Source: Cryptomeria japonica
Taxonomy: Eukaryota > Streptophyta > Pinopsida > Cupressales > Cupressaceae
DNA: 64,000 nucleotides
Assembly: GCF_030272615.1 (NCBI RefSeq)
Contig: NC_081406.1
Span: 482,267,900-482,331,899, forward strand
Reading direction: 5' to 3'
Below the pieces are notes generated by a model. That model saw only the letters and a program-made list of their open reading frames with translations. It did no database searches and was not told the origin of the DNA. This document shows, one piece after another, positions 36,833 through 49,066 of the stretch. Position numbers and translations under genes: made by a program. The stretch's first letter is position 1, and each line of letters begins with the position of its first letter.

Positions 36833-36975
36833 TAAGCGATGGTGAACCTGACGTGAAGCATGCTAGCTTTCGAGATTGTAGTTGCCAAGATGAGGAAAAA
36901 TAATATAAAAAAGAGCGAAAATTTCTATCTTTTATCAAATTGCAATTGCCTATGCAAAAATTTGCATTTGCTAAT
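36833..36975. other. Interior fragment of the LTR-A element between copia A and copia B
   Basis: 143 bp with CAATTG and GCATTTGC words like those right of copia B (41943 onward), which supports one interrupted sequence. The last five bases, CTAAT, are the copia B target duplication. Confidence 0.55.
36971..36975. repeat. Target site duplication CTAAT (left of copia B)
   Basis: Identical to 41943-41947. Confidence 0.88.
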
Positions 36976-37022
36976 TGTGAGATTTTGCTAAGATCAAGGG
37001 CACAATGAAAAGCACAAAATGA
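36976..37022 (-). repeat. Remnant of 3' LTR of copia B
   Basis: TGTGAGATTTTGC... matches the start of 41501-41942 for about 45 bp with one mismatch and then diverges. Confidence 0.75.
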
Positions 37023-37039
37023 TAAATAATGATGAACAA

Positions 37040-37297
37040 CAAATACCCTAATCGGAACTGAGAGGGGGGGTGAATCAATACATACAAAAGCTTCTCAACA
37101 ACTTATCAAGTTAAAACAATGCTAACCGGTTAAACATAGTAAGACTTCAAATAGCTAAACCAGTAAAACTGAATACTTCAAATAACATTCAACACTTGAT
37201 AACTACTTCACCAATATACTCATGCATGTGTTGTATCAGTAATACCATAACCATTGGCTTTGCATGCATATTCACCTAAACAAAGACTGTTCAATCA
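37040..37297 (-). repeat. Foreign copia LTR-like fragment inside copia B 3' end
   Basis: Contains AACTGAGAGGGGGGGTGAATC, the reverse complement of the pattern near the end of the copia A LTRs, followed by AACCGGTTAAAC-type sequence of similar style. It looks like part of a related but different copia LTR in the same orientation as copia B. Confidence 0.5.
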
Positions 37298-40200
37298 TCA
37301 CATGAAAAATGCACAATTCATGAGACATGGATTTTTCACATGGAAACCCAAATGGGAAAGAGTGATCCCGGAAGATGACTGTGAAATTTCTATCCCGAGA
37401 AAGTAGTGCAAAAGACTCAAGCTAGTCATAGCAAATCTGTCATGCAAAGCAGATTTGACATTGCTAATGATGAATGCGGTGCTCCCTGTAATGATCAAAT
37501 CATCAACATAGAGCACAAGTATTAAATGTGAGTCATCTTGTTGCAAAATGTAGACAGTCAAATCAGAATGAGACCTAGTTAACCCTGCGGAGAGAAGATA
37601 GGAAATCCATCTTGGCGTACCAAGCCTTGGGGGCCTGCTTAAGGCCACAGAGAGATTTCCTTAGTCTGCAAACCAAGGAAGAATCCTGGATGAGACCCTA
37701 TGGCTGCTCCATATAAATCTCCTCATTAAGATCCCCATGAAGAAAAGCACTCTTCACATCCATCTGATGTACAACCCAACCATGAGATGTGGAAATAGCA
37801 AGTGTCAAGCGAATGGAGTTCATCTTGGTGACGAGCGCAAAGGTCTTAGTATAGTCAACACCTGGAACCTGAGAGAAACCTTTCACAACAAGTCAAGCCT
37901 TATACTTATCCACACTACCATCCACTGCAAACTTGGTCTGATAGATCCACTTACATCAAACCACCTTTCTCCCCTTAGGGAGAGGTACTAACTCCCATGT
38001 GTTGTTCCTCATCAAGGAACTATACTCTTCATTCATAGCTTGGTCCCACTCAAGAACCCCTGATGCTTCCCAAAATGTCTGTGGATCGGAAGCGGTAGCA
38101 ATGTATGCATGTGGAAGGTCTTAATGTTGTGGTCGAGTCCTCCGTGTATCTGAAGGATCCCCAACAAGAGAACCCATTGACTCAAGTGTTTGACGAGCCC
38201 AATGAGGTATAGGTGGAGGTGGAGAATGAGGCTCCTCAACTGCAAGTGGACCCTACGTAGGTGTAACCCTGTGAGTTAGAGTTGAAGGAGTCTCACCATC
38301 TGAATCACTATCATCACTATCCACAATGGAGGAAGGTAGAGGAGGAAGGGAGGATAAGCTAGGAGAGCTTTCCTCAAAATGAACACTCCTCTCAATAAAC
38401 ACCTCATGTGTCTCAGGATCCATCAATTGATATGCCTTAACACCCTCAAGATATCCAACAAAAATACAAAGCCTACTCTGAGGGTCCAATGCCTTGTGTT
38501 TCTACGGAGGAATGCGAGCCCATGCTGGACATCCAAAGACTTTGAAATGTCTCACAATTGGTTTCCTACCAGTCCAAGCCTCAAAAGGAGTAATACCTAT
38601 CAAAGATTTGTGAGGAACCCAATTTTGGATGTGTGTGGCACAACTGATAACCTCTTCCCAAAAGGCGGGATCAAGAGAATGTCCATGTATCATACAACTA
38701 GCCATTTATTTGAGAGTTCTATTCTTGCATTTTGCAACTCCATTCTGTTGTGGAGTGTAGGCAACTGAATGTTGAAGATCAATCCCCTCAAATGTACAAA
38801 AATACTCAAGTATTTTGTTCACATATTCCCTTCCATTATCTGTGCAAAGAATCTTGACCACTTTCCTTGATTGCTTCCCCACATGAGCCTTGAAGTCTAG
38901 AAATTTGTCAAACACTTCACTCTTATGAATAAGAAAATAGACCCAAGTAAAGTGGGAGTAGTCATCAGTGAAGGTGAGGACATAGCGAGCCTTACTGAAT
39001 GAAGGTGATGGAAATGGACCCGCTACATCACTGTGAAAAAGTTGAAGAGCTTCCAAATCTCTCCAAGCTTTCCCCTTATCAAACTTCTCATCAGGATGCT
39101 TGCCCATGAAACATCCTGAACATACACCCTCTGAAAAACTGATTCAAGGTAGACCTGTGACCATGTCTTTAGTAAGCAAGGCCCTAGAAGGAGAACTTGG
39201 CACAAAGTGGGAGAATGAATAAAGTCTTGAGTTGTCATTGACTTGTCCCACTACTACCAAGGCATCATTATCAAGTTCCTTTACCGCAACTGAATCAGGG
39301 GTAAACTCAACCTTTTTCCCATTCCCATAGTGAGTGATTTGTTAGATAGAGAGAAGATTGGTGACAAGTTAGGAACATAAAGAAAATTCTCAAATGTTCC
39401 ATCATCCATGTCAACTGAAACTTTCCCTTCAACCTCTACTTGTGTATCATCACTTATGTAAATGTGAGGTACCTTTGATGGCTCCAATGAATAAAACTTC
39501 TCCTTTGTAGAACCCGTGTGATAAGTGGCACCCAAGTCAAGTATCCACTGCCATGAAGAACCTATTTTAGCCATAAATGCTTTCCCTTTTCCCTTAGATT
39601 ATGAGGTAGAAGGAGATGATTCCTTCTGATTGTAGGCATGTTGTTCTTCTTAAGAAGATTTGTCAACTCATCAACTTTCTTGGTGTGGCATCAATGCTCA
39701 TCATGACCATACTTCTTGCAATAAGCACAAGTTAGTTTATCCTTCTGAGGTGGAGTCCCCTTCTTGGAAGAGGATGAAAAATATCCTTGCGTTGGAGAGG
39801 ATGATTGTCCTTTTTCCTGTTGTGGCTTTGAATTAGATTGCTTCTTCTTCTTGTTGGAATCTTTGGAATCTTTTCCTTGACTCCCTTGATTCCCTTGATT
39901 AGCCACCAAAGCCTTGGACTTTGAAGACTTGAGAGTCCCCATGTTCAACAACTTAGATTGTTCCAACATCAACATTTCCGTGAAAGCATCAAATGAAGGC
40001 ATAGTGTAGGAACCCCCCATTGTCAAATGATGAGTTTGGAAGCTAGAAACAAATGTTGCATATTCAGGTGCAAGCTTGTCCAACAAGTTGAATATCAACT
40101 GAGCATCCATTTTGTCAATTCCACAATCCTTAAGCTTTGCTCTTAGCTCATTTGCTTTGGTGACATAATCTTGGATAGTATCAAAACTCTTGGAATCCAA

Positions 40201-40533
40201 GTTGGTGAGCTCATTGTCAATCTTGTAGCCTCTAATTTCATCAACTTGACCATACAATTTCTAAAAGATATCCCAAGCCTCTTTGATTGCAGAAACCTTC
40301 TCAATATGAAAAATGAGGTCATCTGATACATACTTACGCAAAGTTCCAAGAGCCATACAACTCTTAGTGATCCATTCTAACTGAGCCTTAGGATCGACCT
40401 TAGGATAAAGTGGTGCTACTAGTGTTCCATCTATGTAATGAGTGAGTCCTTTTTCCATTAATTTGCTCCATGCTTTAATTTTCCAAGATGCATAATTATG
40501 TGGAGTTAAAGGTGGAAATTTATGAGGACTCAT
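37298..40533 (-). pseudogene. Ty1/copia polyprotein of element B, decayed
   Basis: Gag from the ATG at 40533 (MSPHKFPPLTPHNYASWK) to a zinc knuckle CAYCKKYGHDEH near 39700. Protease ILDLGATYHTG near 39540 (the usual Ser of DSG is Leu). Integrase near 39050-38700 (FHSDVAGP, CTDNGREYV, PQQNGVAKCKNR); the catalytic Glu of the usual GVAERKNR is replaced by Lys. RT near 37900-37340 with QMDVKSAFLHGDL and YVDDLI. It ends shortly after FLGIEIS; RNase H is absent. At least six in-frame stops and about three frameshifts (between gag and PR, between PR and IN, within RT). More damaged than the other polyproteins in the window. Confidence 0.92.
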
Positions 40534-41487
40534 AGCAATAAAAATGAAAGAGCACAAGGAAAGAGAGGCACAATCACACAAGACACCCCCCCCAAATTCA
40601 CTCAATCAAAGAACCCCCCCCACAAAAAAAAAAATGATTTGGCACTTTATACTTAGTGCATGTAAAATGGGCCACTTGCAAAAAATGGTGAAGTGTACTT
40701 CTGATTTCAACTTTACAATTGCTTCAATGAGGCCAAAAGAGACTCAAACTAATAATGCAAGAGATCTAAACTAAGATCCAAGCAAATTACAAGTACCAAG
40801 TAGGCAAAAAAAGACCAATATCTGAAAGTACAATATCCACTCAAAATATTTGCAAAATGATCATAGATTATGAAAGTAGATGAAAAATTTTGTACTTTAA
40901 AAAAAAACGGCACCTGAAAAGGAGGTTGTATGAGCCCAAACGAAGCCTTTGAATTTGCAAAATCAAGGATTGGATAGGTACAGCTGAAAGAATCCAAAAA
41001 TTATGAAAACCCTGTGCACCAAAATCATAAAATAACCACACCACTATGGAGAGCACAAAAAATTAGCCCAAATATGAAAAAATTGCACCCAAAAAGGAGC
41101 AAAATTAAGCAAGTTATGAGCCTCCAAAGTTGACCCAAAAAACCAAACTGCTCAACAGAGAGGGGTCTAAAATTTTCAAAAAGATGCTGATGCAGGTTGA
41201 CATTAGTAGAGCATTGTGTTGAATTTGATGACCATATGACTGTCAAATTTTTTTTTTTCGAAAAATCCTTATCGTACCACCCAAATTGGGGAAATTTTTT
41301 CTCCACACCAAAAATCCAACTTTCGCCAAAATAGGTCGAGTTTATACTCGATTGTTATGGAAACGGCCTTTCGGACACAATGGTGAGGTCTAATATTCTC
41401 TAGGATGCCTTCAAAATGCGCAGTACCTCATATCAAAAAATTGAAGCCTTTCAAGATGTCTCCCAAAACCAATCAATGAAGCCCAAT
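40534..41487 (-). other. Leader of copia B between primer site and gag
   Basis: About 950 bp without a recognisable domain. Short runs such as CCCCCCCCAAATTC and poly(A)/poly(T) tracts. Long for a copia leader, but nothing more can be supported. Confidence 0.6.
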
Positions 41488-41500
41488 GGCTTTGATACCA
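41488..41500 (-). other. Primer-binding site of copia B
   Basis: On the minus strand TGGTATCAAAGCC directly after the 5' LTR end ...CTCACA. Confidence 0.88.
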
Positions 41501-41942
41501 TGTGAGATTTTGCCAAGATCAAGGGCACAATGAAAAGCACAAAAGAGAGACAAAAGTATGACAAAAACAAACTATATTCTCATCAATATACAAATGATCA
41601 ACTGGATTCGCTAATACAATGAATATGAGCCTGCATATATAGGTAAGGCCATATGGGTACACAATCATGACATGTGGCTCAATGAGAAACAAGGGTAGAT
41701 AAGAAAAAGTAGGGGTAGGTAGGAGAAATAATATAATATTCCACAAGAGGTGGATGACCCATCGAATGTGGAGTGTAACAGCAAGATAAGACCACAAAAG
41801 GTGGAATTTCTCCTACAAGCTATATCCCTATGTGCACATTTCCCTAAGTGTCTCATATCCAAACTACGATGAGATGCATTATCCTAAGTTAACTTAAGTA
41901 AAGTGTAATAATATCCATGATGAATAATTATTTACACCAACA
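41501..41942 (-). repeat. 5' LTR of copia B (442 bp)
   Basis: On the minus strand starts TGTTGGTGTAAATAATT and ends CAAAATCTCACA. Confidence 0.88.
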
Positions 41943-41947
41943 CTAAT
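41943..41947. repeat. Target site duplication CTAAT (right of copia B)
   Basis: Identical to 36971-36975. Confidence 0.88.
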
Positions 41948-43965
41948 ATTATATCGCCATTGCTATCAAAATACCTCTCAATTGATCAGTCAATGCACCA
42001 CAATTGTAAAACTATCTCGCAATTGCCTTAGGGGGTTGCAAATTCAAAAATTCTCATGTCATTTCTTTATTATTTAATCTTGTGCGCCTAACCCAGAAAT
42101 TTCATCAAATTCTGGAAAATTTATTTTCTGCATATAAGATGTATTTAATCGAATGGCAGGAAAGGTGACATTCAAAATTTCAGGTGCAAGGAAGGCAAAG
42201 CAGAATAGGAGACAACAAAAGGCTTATCAAAGGATTTTAAAGGATGAAAGGGAGCTCTATGAGATTGAAGAAAAGAGGAGATCACTCAGTATCAAAGAAC
42301 CATCCATCATTTTTAACCAAATACAAATTCTTTGATGAAATTGATGTGATGGCTCCCATAGTGTGGGACAATATCATTGTAGAATAACCCTTCTATCTTA
42401 TGTTTTCCTATTAAAAGTTTGAAAAATCCAACAACAAAACAAAAGTTGTAATTGCTATCATATCATATCGCAATTAATCAGTCATCATGTCACAATTGCT
42501 TACACAGTAATTCACAATTGATGGTTTATCATTTTGCATTCGATATGATATCAATTCGCATTTGATTAGTAGTTTAGTCACATTTGATAGATTCAGTTTT
42601 TATTTTCTATTTTGTTGCAGTTCTGGGTTTTACCCAGATATCTTTTTGTCTGTGAAAAGACAGAACTCTGTAACTAGAAAATTAGGTTGGATAGCCCACC
42701 ATGTGTTGACTAACGTTATCTTTTCTGCAGGGTTAGAATAGAAATATTTTCTTTTGGTGCTTTAATAAAAGAACAAAACAACTTTCATCATTGTTATGCT
42801 GGTTAAAATGAACACCATGTCTGTGTGGAGCAACATCTCCACTTAGAATAGAAAATCATTGCAATGAAGGGATCAAAAAAAGAACTTTGTTTTTTGTGTC
42901 TTTGAAGGGATAGGCATTATGCTCTCCCCTTCAATGGGTGATTAAAAAACCAGACTCTCTTCTTTCATGCTTTCATTTATTTCTTGCAATTAAATCCTTT
43001 AGAAGGCCTGCCCTCCCAAGTTGCCCTTAGGGCACCATTAAGGCCGGTGAGAGGGGAATGACCTAAGTGGCCAACAGCTAAAGACAAGTAATCCAAGCCA
43101 CTATAATCAAATGCGTATGCGATTAAAATCATGTGCGACGAGTGTTGCATGCCGTCACAATGACATTATGCCTCCCTCAGTGCCTATATGGTGCGTTAAA
43201 ATCTGTAGAGCGTAACCTCTACAGACTAGGAGACCTTCCTCAACGGAGTGTAAAACGATGCTGATTGTGACCACTTGAACAAAACCCTATCTAAACACCA
43301 TAAAAATTAGAAGCCAAACTAAGTCAGTAACCAGACACTCATTTTATCACAGTGCAAGGGTGGGGAAGAATCTGCCCCCAAGACACTCACCATATATCTC
43401 CCAGGATAACGGGCCAATTGAGGAGCAATCTTCTTTGGTCTAATTTTTGGAAAAAAGGCAAAAAAATGGGCGCACCCTAGGGCGTGACACGACTATTTGA
43501 GCTGACAGAGTGTCAAGATGTGGGGTGTGGTAATACTTGTGACCTTTTGACCTTAGGAGAGTTTGCTTGATGTGATATTGAATTGCCCAAATACAACGAA
43601 AACAAAATGGGGTCTTGAAAAAGACTCCAAAATTCATGGGAATTTGAAAAAAGTTCCTTAAAAAAGTATTCTTTTCATGGTTTTATTCTTTTTGATGTGT
43701 CTGTTGTGTCCTTTACTACATTTCACCAAGTTCAAACATTTTAGAAAATACCAAAAACAAAGTGGAATCTCAACCAAAGTTTTGTCAAAACATCAATAAG
43801 ATCAAATCCCTCAACAAAGTCAAGTTTCAATATCAACAAGATCAAAACCATGCAGCAAACAAGCTTGTCAACATCAACATCAAATCAAACTTATGCAACA
43901 TTTTAGAAATGAAGAAAACATCTTACATGTTGTGATCTTAGGTTCAAAACAATCAAGCAAACATC
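41948..43965. other. Interior of the LTR-A element, mostly non-coding
   Basis: CAATTG-rich stretches at 41950-42040 and 42440-42600; otherwise AT-rich. A 60-codon basic ORF lies at 42153-42335. Around 43010-43400 the DNA is more GC-rich, without coding signal. Confidence 0.5.
42153..42335 (+). CDS. Small basic hypothetical ORF
   Basis: Sixty residues starting MAGKVTFKISGARKAKQNRR, highly Lys/Arg/Glu-rich and predicted to be helical (KAYQRILKDERELYEIEEKRR). Not recognised. It lies in the interior of the LTR-A element about 1.6 kb before the Asn/Gln-rich ORF. It could be a fragment of a retroelement gag-like or nucleic-acid-binding protein, or chance. Confidence 0.3.
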   Translation: MAGKVTFKISGARKAKQNRRQQKAYQRILKDERELYEIEEKRRSLSIKEPSIIFNQIQIL

Positions 43966-45552
43966 ATGGATTGACGTTATGCATTTCATAGGGAAGGTGA
44001 AGAATTCATCTCTTCCATTCCTATTCCATCACCATCCATAGAAACATTAGCTCAACAAATCAATACTTTGCAACAACAACTGAGAGACATGACTAGTCTT
44101 AGCAACAATAGGGGTTGGTTAGAAAATATGATGAGAGAAGTGATAACCCCAAGGGAATCATTATCAGGCCAACCTTCTTCTTCTTGTGAGACCATTCAAA
44201 CATTCCAATCTTCATTCTTCAACAAAATCCTTCCTACCTTAGTTCAACCAACATTAGAGTCATGTCAGCCTTCTTTCAACCCAACATATCTATCATACCA
44301 GTCATATCAACCCAATATTCAAACTCCTTTCAACCAAAGTCCAAATCAAAATTCACATTAACCCAACACTCAAAGTACCTCTTTCAACCAAAATCAAACC
44401 CCATTCAATCAAAGTCAAAATTAAAATTCACACCAACCCAACATTCAAACCTCTTTCAACCAAAATAAAACCCCTTTCAACCAAAGTACAAGTCAAAACT
44501 CATTCAACCAAAATCATACTCCTTTCAACCAAAATCAAATCCCTTTCAACCAAATTCCAAATCAACCACATCTATCCACCATTTTATCATCCCCTAAGGT
44601 TACACAAGACCAACACATGCCATCTCTATCCAATAACACAATCTCCCAAGGGCTATCCATAGCACAAATCCAATCTAGTCCAAGTCATGATTCAAAGAGT
44701 CTCATTTAAGATCCTTTCTCATCAAATCAAAATTTTAAAACCTTCCAAGAATCTCCCATAAATATCCAAGCTCCTTCCCTATGTCAAGAGGACAATCCAA
44801 AATCAGAAGAAATCAGTCATGAAATAAATCAAGATCAAGAAAAAACCTTTTCATCATACCCAATTTTTGATCAATATCCCGTCAACCAAGAGGCTTATGA
44901 TGATCCCCTCGTTTTTTTCTATTCCACTCATAATAACACCCTTGTTTCACAAGAGAAAGATGTTATTTCAAGCACCATCCAACATCCACCTCCTAAACAA
45001 GATCCTATTATCATCTCTCTTAGTCTCTCTCATGATTCCAATACACAAGTTGTTCATGAACCCCTTATCAATAAAATCAACAATCCAGATCATACTTCAA
45101 AGGATAACTTGTCAATAATTGTATGTGCACCATCATCAAATGCCAATGTGGTGACACAAACAAGCATGACACCAGTTAATGATATCAACACCCAAATTGT
45201 TACATCATCTTCTTCAAGCACACACATAACACTAGCTAATGCGATCAATAACTGGTTGGCTTTATCATCCCCTTCAAGTGCATCAATAAAAACAAGCATA
45301 GCACCCACTCATGTCACAAAATCGAAACCAAAATCTATTTTCCTCATACACCCACACTTGAAAGACTGGGGGCAAGAAGATTTACCACAACTAAATTGGT
45401 TTGAAAATAAGGAGGCTATAGCAGAAATTGTACATGAAAGACTCCCAACCACATATCCCATTGAAAAAGATAGGTTCATCCAACTCTTCAAACAAAGACC
45501 AATGAATTATCTACACAAAGTTCATAACAACTCAATAACATCATGCACCTAA
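43966..45552 (+). pseudogene. Asn/Gln/Pro-rich ORF of the LTR-A element, four stops
   Basis: One frame of 529 codons from the ATG at 43966 to a TAA at 45550, broken by TGA 43972, TAA 44359, TAA 44422 and TAA 44707; each fits a CGA or CAA codon changed by C-to-T. N-terminal part: predicted coiled coil (LAQQINTLQQQLRDM). Middle (about 44310-44580): repeats of PFNQ, SFNQN and QPNIQ. The rest is Ser/Thr/Asn-rich. The C-terminal block is better ordered and may be a domain (HLKDWGQEDLPQLNWFENK...RFIQLFKQRPMNYLHKV). No family recognised; the place in the element and the coiled coil would suit a gag-like structural protein, but no zinc knuckle is present. Confidence 0.55.
44310..44580 (+). repeat. 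Degenerate tandem repeat coding PFNQ / QPNIQ motifs
   Basis: Repeated CCTTTCAACCAAA and CAACCCAACATTCAAAC words at irregular 20-60 bp spacing inside the Asn/Gln-rich frame. Confidence 0.7.
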
Positions 45553-46744
45553 AAAGATATTACATCTAAGGGTGGGTTCATTTTAATTTTCAGTACTGCA
45601 TTTGCATATTTCTTTACTGCATTGCATATCTTCATTTCAGAGTACATTATAGTTGCTTGCATATTACCATTGCACAACATATAGTTGCATATCATTATTG
45701 CTTTCTCATATAGTTACATCAATAAAACATGATGATTGTATGAGTTATTCACTTGTCTGCACTGAAAGGAATGGAGGTTGTCTCATTTCCTAGATGCTTG
45801 TTCATGAAGTCTTTAGGAGGTCTTTAGTCATTCATCTTCAACGTCACCTTGTGATTAAGCTTTATCCTTGGTCATAGTTTCACTATCAAGTCTTGTTACC
45901 CAAAATCTATCAATTTCTATATCTCACACATTAATCAAAGGCTCTAAGTCATTACAGATACCTAGTTGGTCATGTGGCTAGTGAAAAATCCAATATTCTA
46001 CTTTAGCGCCGCTGTAATTGTCATACTTGAGTAGGTTTCATTACTTACAAGTCAAGTCAAGAAAATAAAAGGAAAAAGTGTTATGACAATATCCATCTCA
46101 AAGAAAAAAGAGTAGAAAGATATAGCTGAAATATCATGCATACAAGTGCAACAAAAAGCTTGACTATGGGAACATGCAAGTAACTCCATTAGGGCTATGG
46201 ACGCCTACTGGCAATGGAGCAATATTTGAGAGATTATGGTGCATAACCTCGTCGGAGCCCTAAAAGCTTGCTTGCAGCGAGGCTCTATCTAGGTTGCTTT
46301 TGAAGTCATAATAACTTACATAGCTAGCCACACAGGATTCCAATGGTCTTTGATGGTTATAAGAGTCAGAATGAACTCAAACACACACACATGGGCAAAA
46401 GAAGATCAAAGTTTCAAGAATTGATGGAGAAGTTTTCCGTGCCTCCATTCATAAATCTTGGTTACATAGTGTGTTAGGTTGGATGGTCTAAGTCTTTTGA
46501 GAATGGATTGAACTCCTATCTCTGAAATGTTTCACACCTTTAATCCAATTAGTGCATTTCAGAATGAAAGACACACACACTCATCCTTGTTTGAATAGGA
46601 ACTGCATTTTTGTCATGCATCCTGCATTAGCATAACTCATATTAAAAAATTATTGTCTCCACCATATTATGCATCATCATGTTTTCATCATAGGTCTGCA
46701 TACTTGGGGGCATAACTGAAAAATCCAATCCTAAAAATCATCAA

Positions 46745-46975
46745 ATGCCATGAAAAAATTGATCAAAAACATTCACAAAAAGTCATGAAAAAATCAATAA
46801 AAAATATTCACAAAAAGTCCTAAAAAAATCAATAAAAAACATTCAAATAAAGTCTTGAAAAAATCAATCAAAAACATTCTGATAAAGTCTTGAAAAAATC
46901 AATCAAAAAAATTCAGATAAAGTCTTGAAAAAATCAATCAAAAACATTCACAAAATGTCATGAAAAAATCAAAGC
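46745..46975 (+). repeat. 35 bp tandem repeat, about 6-7 copies
   Basis: Units built on GTCWTGAAAAAATCAATCAAA followed by AACATTCACAAAA or variants. Confidence 0.85.
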
Positions 46976-47454
46976 AAGAAAGCATGGGCTATCCATCAAA
47001 TCAAATCAACAACAGACAACTCTCAAAGTCTGCAATTAAATTGATCATGTGTCTTGTTAATCAATCAAACTCTATCAAACAACAACATGTCTTATACAAG
47101 GAAGGTTACACACAAAATGAGATAGATCGGTCTTATACGAGGTACTCACTCTTTGAAACCAGACATTCCTATCAATGATCACACAAATCAAAACAATGAC
47201 ATAGATCAGTATGACTGCTGAATTTTGTCCAAGTTAGTCTTATCTTTATCAATCAATGGCAAGTCATGTTTCATCAATAACAAAAACATTTGAAAACCAT
47301 AAAAATACCAAAAACATTTAGAAAAAGTCCTGAGAAAATCAAACAAAAACATCAAAAAAGCAAAATACCAAAAACATATAAGGTTGAAAAATCAAAATAA
47401 CATCAAAAAACACCACAAATACAAAAACATCAAAAAATCAAGCCTAAAAATATT

Positions 47455-47575
47455 ACACCGCAATTGATGTCAAAATCCTATGCAATTGCTAATATTACAT
47501 TGCAATTGATGTTAAAATCCGGTCCAATTGATATCAAAATCCGGTGCAATTGCTAAAATCCACCACAATTTCTAG
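47455..47575 (+). repeat. GCAATTG-rich short tandem repeat
   Basis: Alternating GCAATTGATGTCAAAATCC and GCAATTGCTAA words, about 30-35 bp apart. The same CAATTG core is scattered at 36940, 41950-42040 and 42440-42600. Confidence 0.65.
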
Positions 47576-48602
47576 AATGGGGCAAAAACACAAAAAAAAC
47601 AAAATATCAATTCACGAAATACCAAAACATAAAAAAATCAATCAAAAACAAACTAAAATCAGAAAAAATCAAAAACTTGCAATAAAATGTCTCGCAAGAA
47701 TCAAATATCCTAGCAGCTATCTAGCAAACACTTCACACAAAGTTAAACAAAGGATACAACTATCTTGTCAAAACAACTGCAATCAAACTGGTCAGCTGTC
47801 TAATCTATCGAATCGCTATCAAACTGTCAATGTGATCAACATCTTGTCTTAAATAGAATTAGTACACTTGAAACTAGATAGATCGGTCTTATACGGGGTA
47901 CTCAAAACTTTTGAAACTAGACATTATCAAAATCACATCAAGCAATCACACGAAGACAAAAATTAGTATGGTTGCTGCATTTTGTTCTAGTTGGTTTTAT
48001 CTTTTATCAAATTGGTGAAGATCATGTTTCTAGCTACTCAAGGATGTCCAAAAAGTGACTAGAGGAGTCATGATGGGCATGATCATTTTCTTTGTTTGTT
48101 GTTTTTGGTTTGAACCAATGAAGTTCTCGGGCAATGTCTCTAGTGGGTGTTTGTGATAGGAGCATTCATCTTGTGAATGCCACACATACCTCGACCCCTA
48201 GTGAATTTCCCAGAATGGAGGGGTTCATTCCTTATCTGTTACGTGTTTGTTTCTTTGCAATGAATATATTTACATCTTGGTTCCTCATACCCTGATGTAC
48301 AAATCTTCATTGTTACATAATAAGGCTCAATGATGAAAATGTATTGCACTATGAATAAAGACAAGAATCTTTTGTTAGATAATGTATTTCATTCCATTTT
48401 TCTAATCTCATCATGTTGATTGTCTCTTCAGGTCATTCTCTCATCAAGAATATTTTCTTGAATCAACCTTTTCATTTCTTCCAATCATTCTAACATGAAC
48501 TCTCTCATCACTTAATTTCAATCTTTTCATCTATGATTCTATCATTTTCTCATATCAACTATTCTATCGATCAATCAATTATTCTGCACTTTCATCATGT
48601 TT

Positions 48603-48800
48603 TCATCTATCTTTGTCTTATACAGGATGTATCCTTCCTGAAACTAGATGTGATCATCTATCTTTGTCTTATACAAGATGTATCCTTCCTGAAACTAGAC
48701 ATGATCATCTATCTTTGTCTTATACAAGATGTATCCTTCCCGAAACCAGACGTTTTGATCATTTTGCCTTATATAGGATGTATCCTTCCTGAAACTAGAC
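48603..48800 (+). repeat. 51 bp tandem repeat, about 4 copies
   Basis: The word TCTTATAC recurs at 48616, 48667, 48718 and (varied) 48767; units also contain GATGTATCCTTCCTGAAAC. Diverged single relatives (CTTATACGAGGTACTC ... GAAACCAGAC) occur near 47088-47165 and 47885-47930. Confidence 0.9.
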
Positions 48801-49066
48801 TTTATCTTTATCAATCCAATCCTATCAAATCAATCAATCTACAAATCACTTCAACCCTTTCTTTTCTATAATCAAACTCATTCTTGTCATCAAGTTAACC
48901 ATTCTTCCATCTCTCATCTAACAATCTTCTTCTTTCGAGAGATCATCCATGCCTTCAATGCATAAACAATCTCTCAAGGGGGAATTATACCCTAGCATCA
49001 CCGAGGCATACTGGGGCAGTTTTTCTTTTTATTTTCTTTGAAACAATGTCATTTAAACATTGTTGC

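Larger units (their letters stand above)
36976..41942 (-). mobile_element. Ty1/copia element B, minus strand, abnormal 3' end
   Basis: The 5' LTR (41501-41942) is followed, on the minus strand, by a tRNA-iMet-type primer site (41500-41488, TGGTATCAAAGCC), gag, PR, IN and RT. Both ends are flanked by CTAAT, so the outer boundaries are original. The left (3') end keeps only about the outermost 45 bp of the LTR; RNase H and the rest of the 3' LTR are missing, and the space to 37297 holds LTR-like sequence of another copia type. Confidence 0.88.
45553..49066. other. Non-coding interior of the LTR-A element with minisatellites
   Basis: No supportable gene. Holds four tandem-repeat zones listed separately and ends at the polypurine-like tract before the right LTR-A copy. 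The 46010-46330 part is not repetitive within the window. Confidence 0.6.

Noticed and set aside
46745-46975. CRISPR-like array
   Set aside because: Direct head-to-tail units without unique spacers, in plant DNA; ordinary minisatellite.
47544-47852. Lys/Asn-rich ORF
   Set aside because: Low-complexity AT-rich sequence; no start context or domain.
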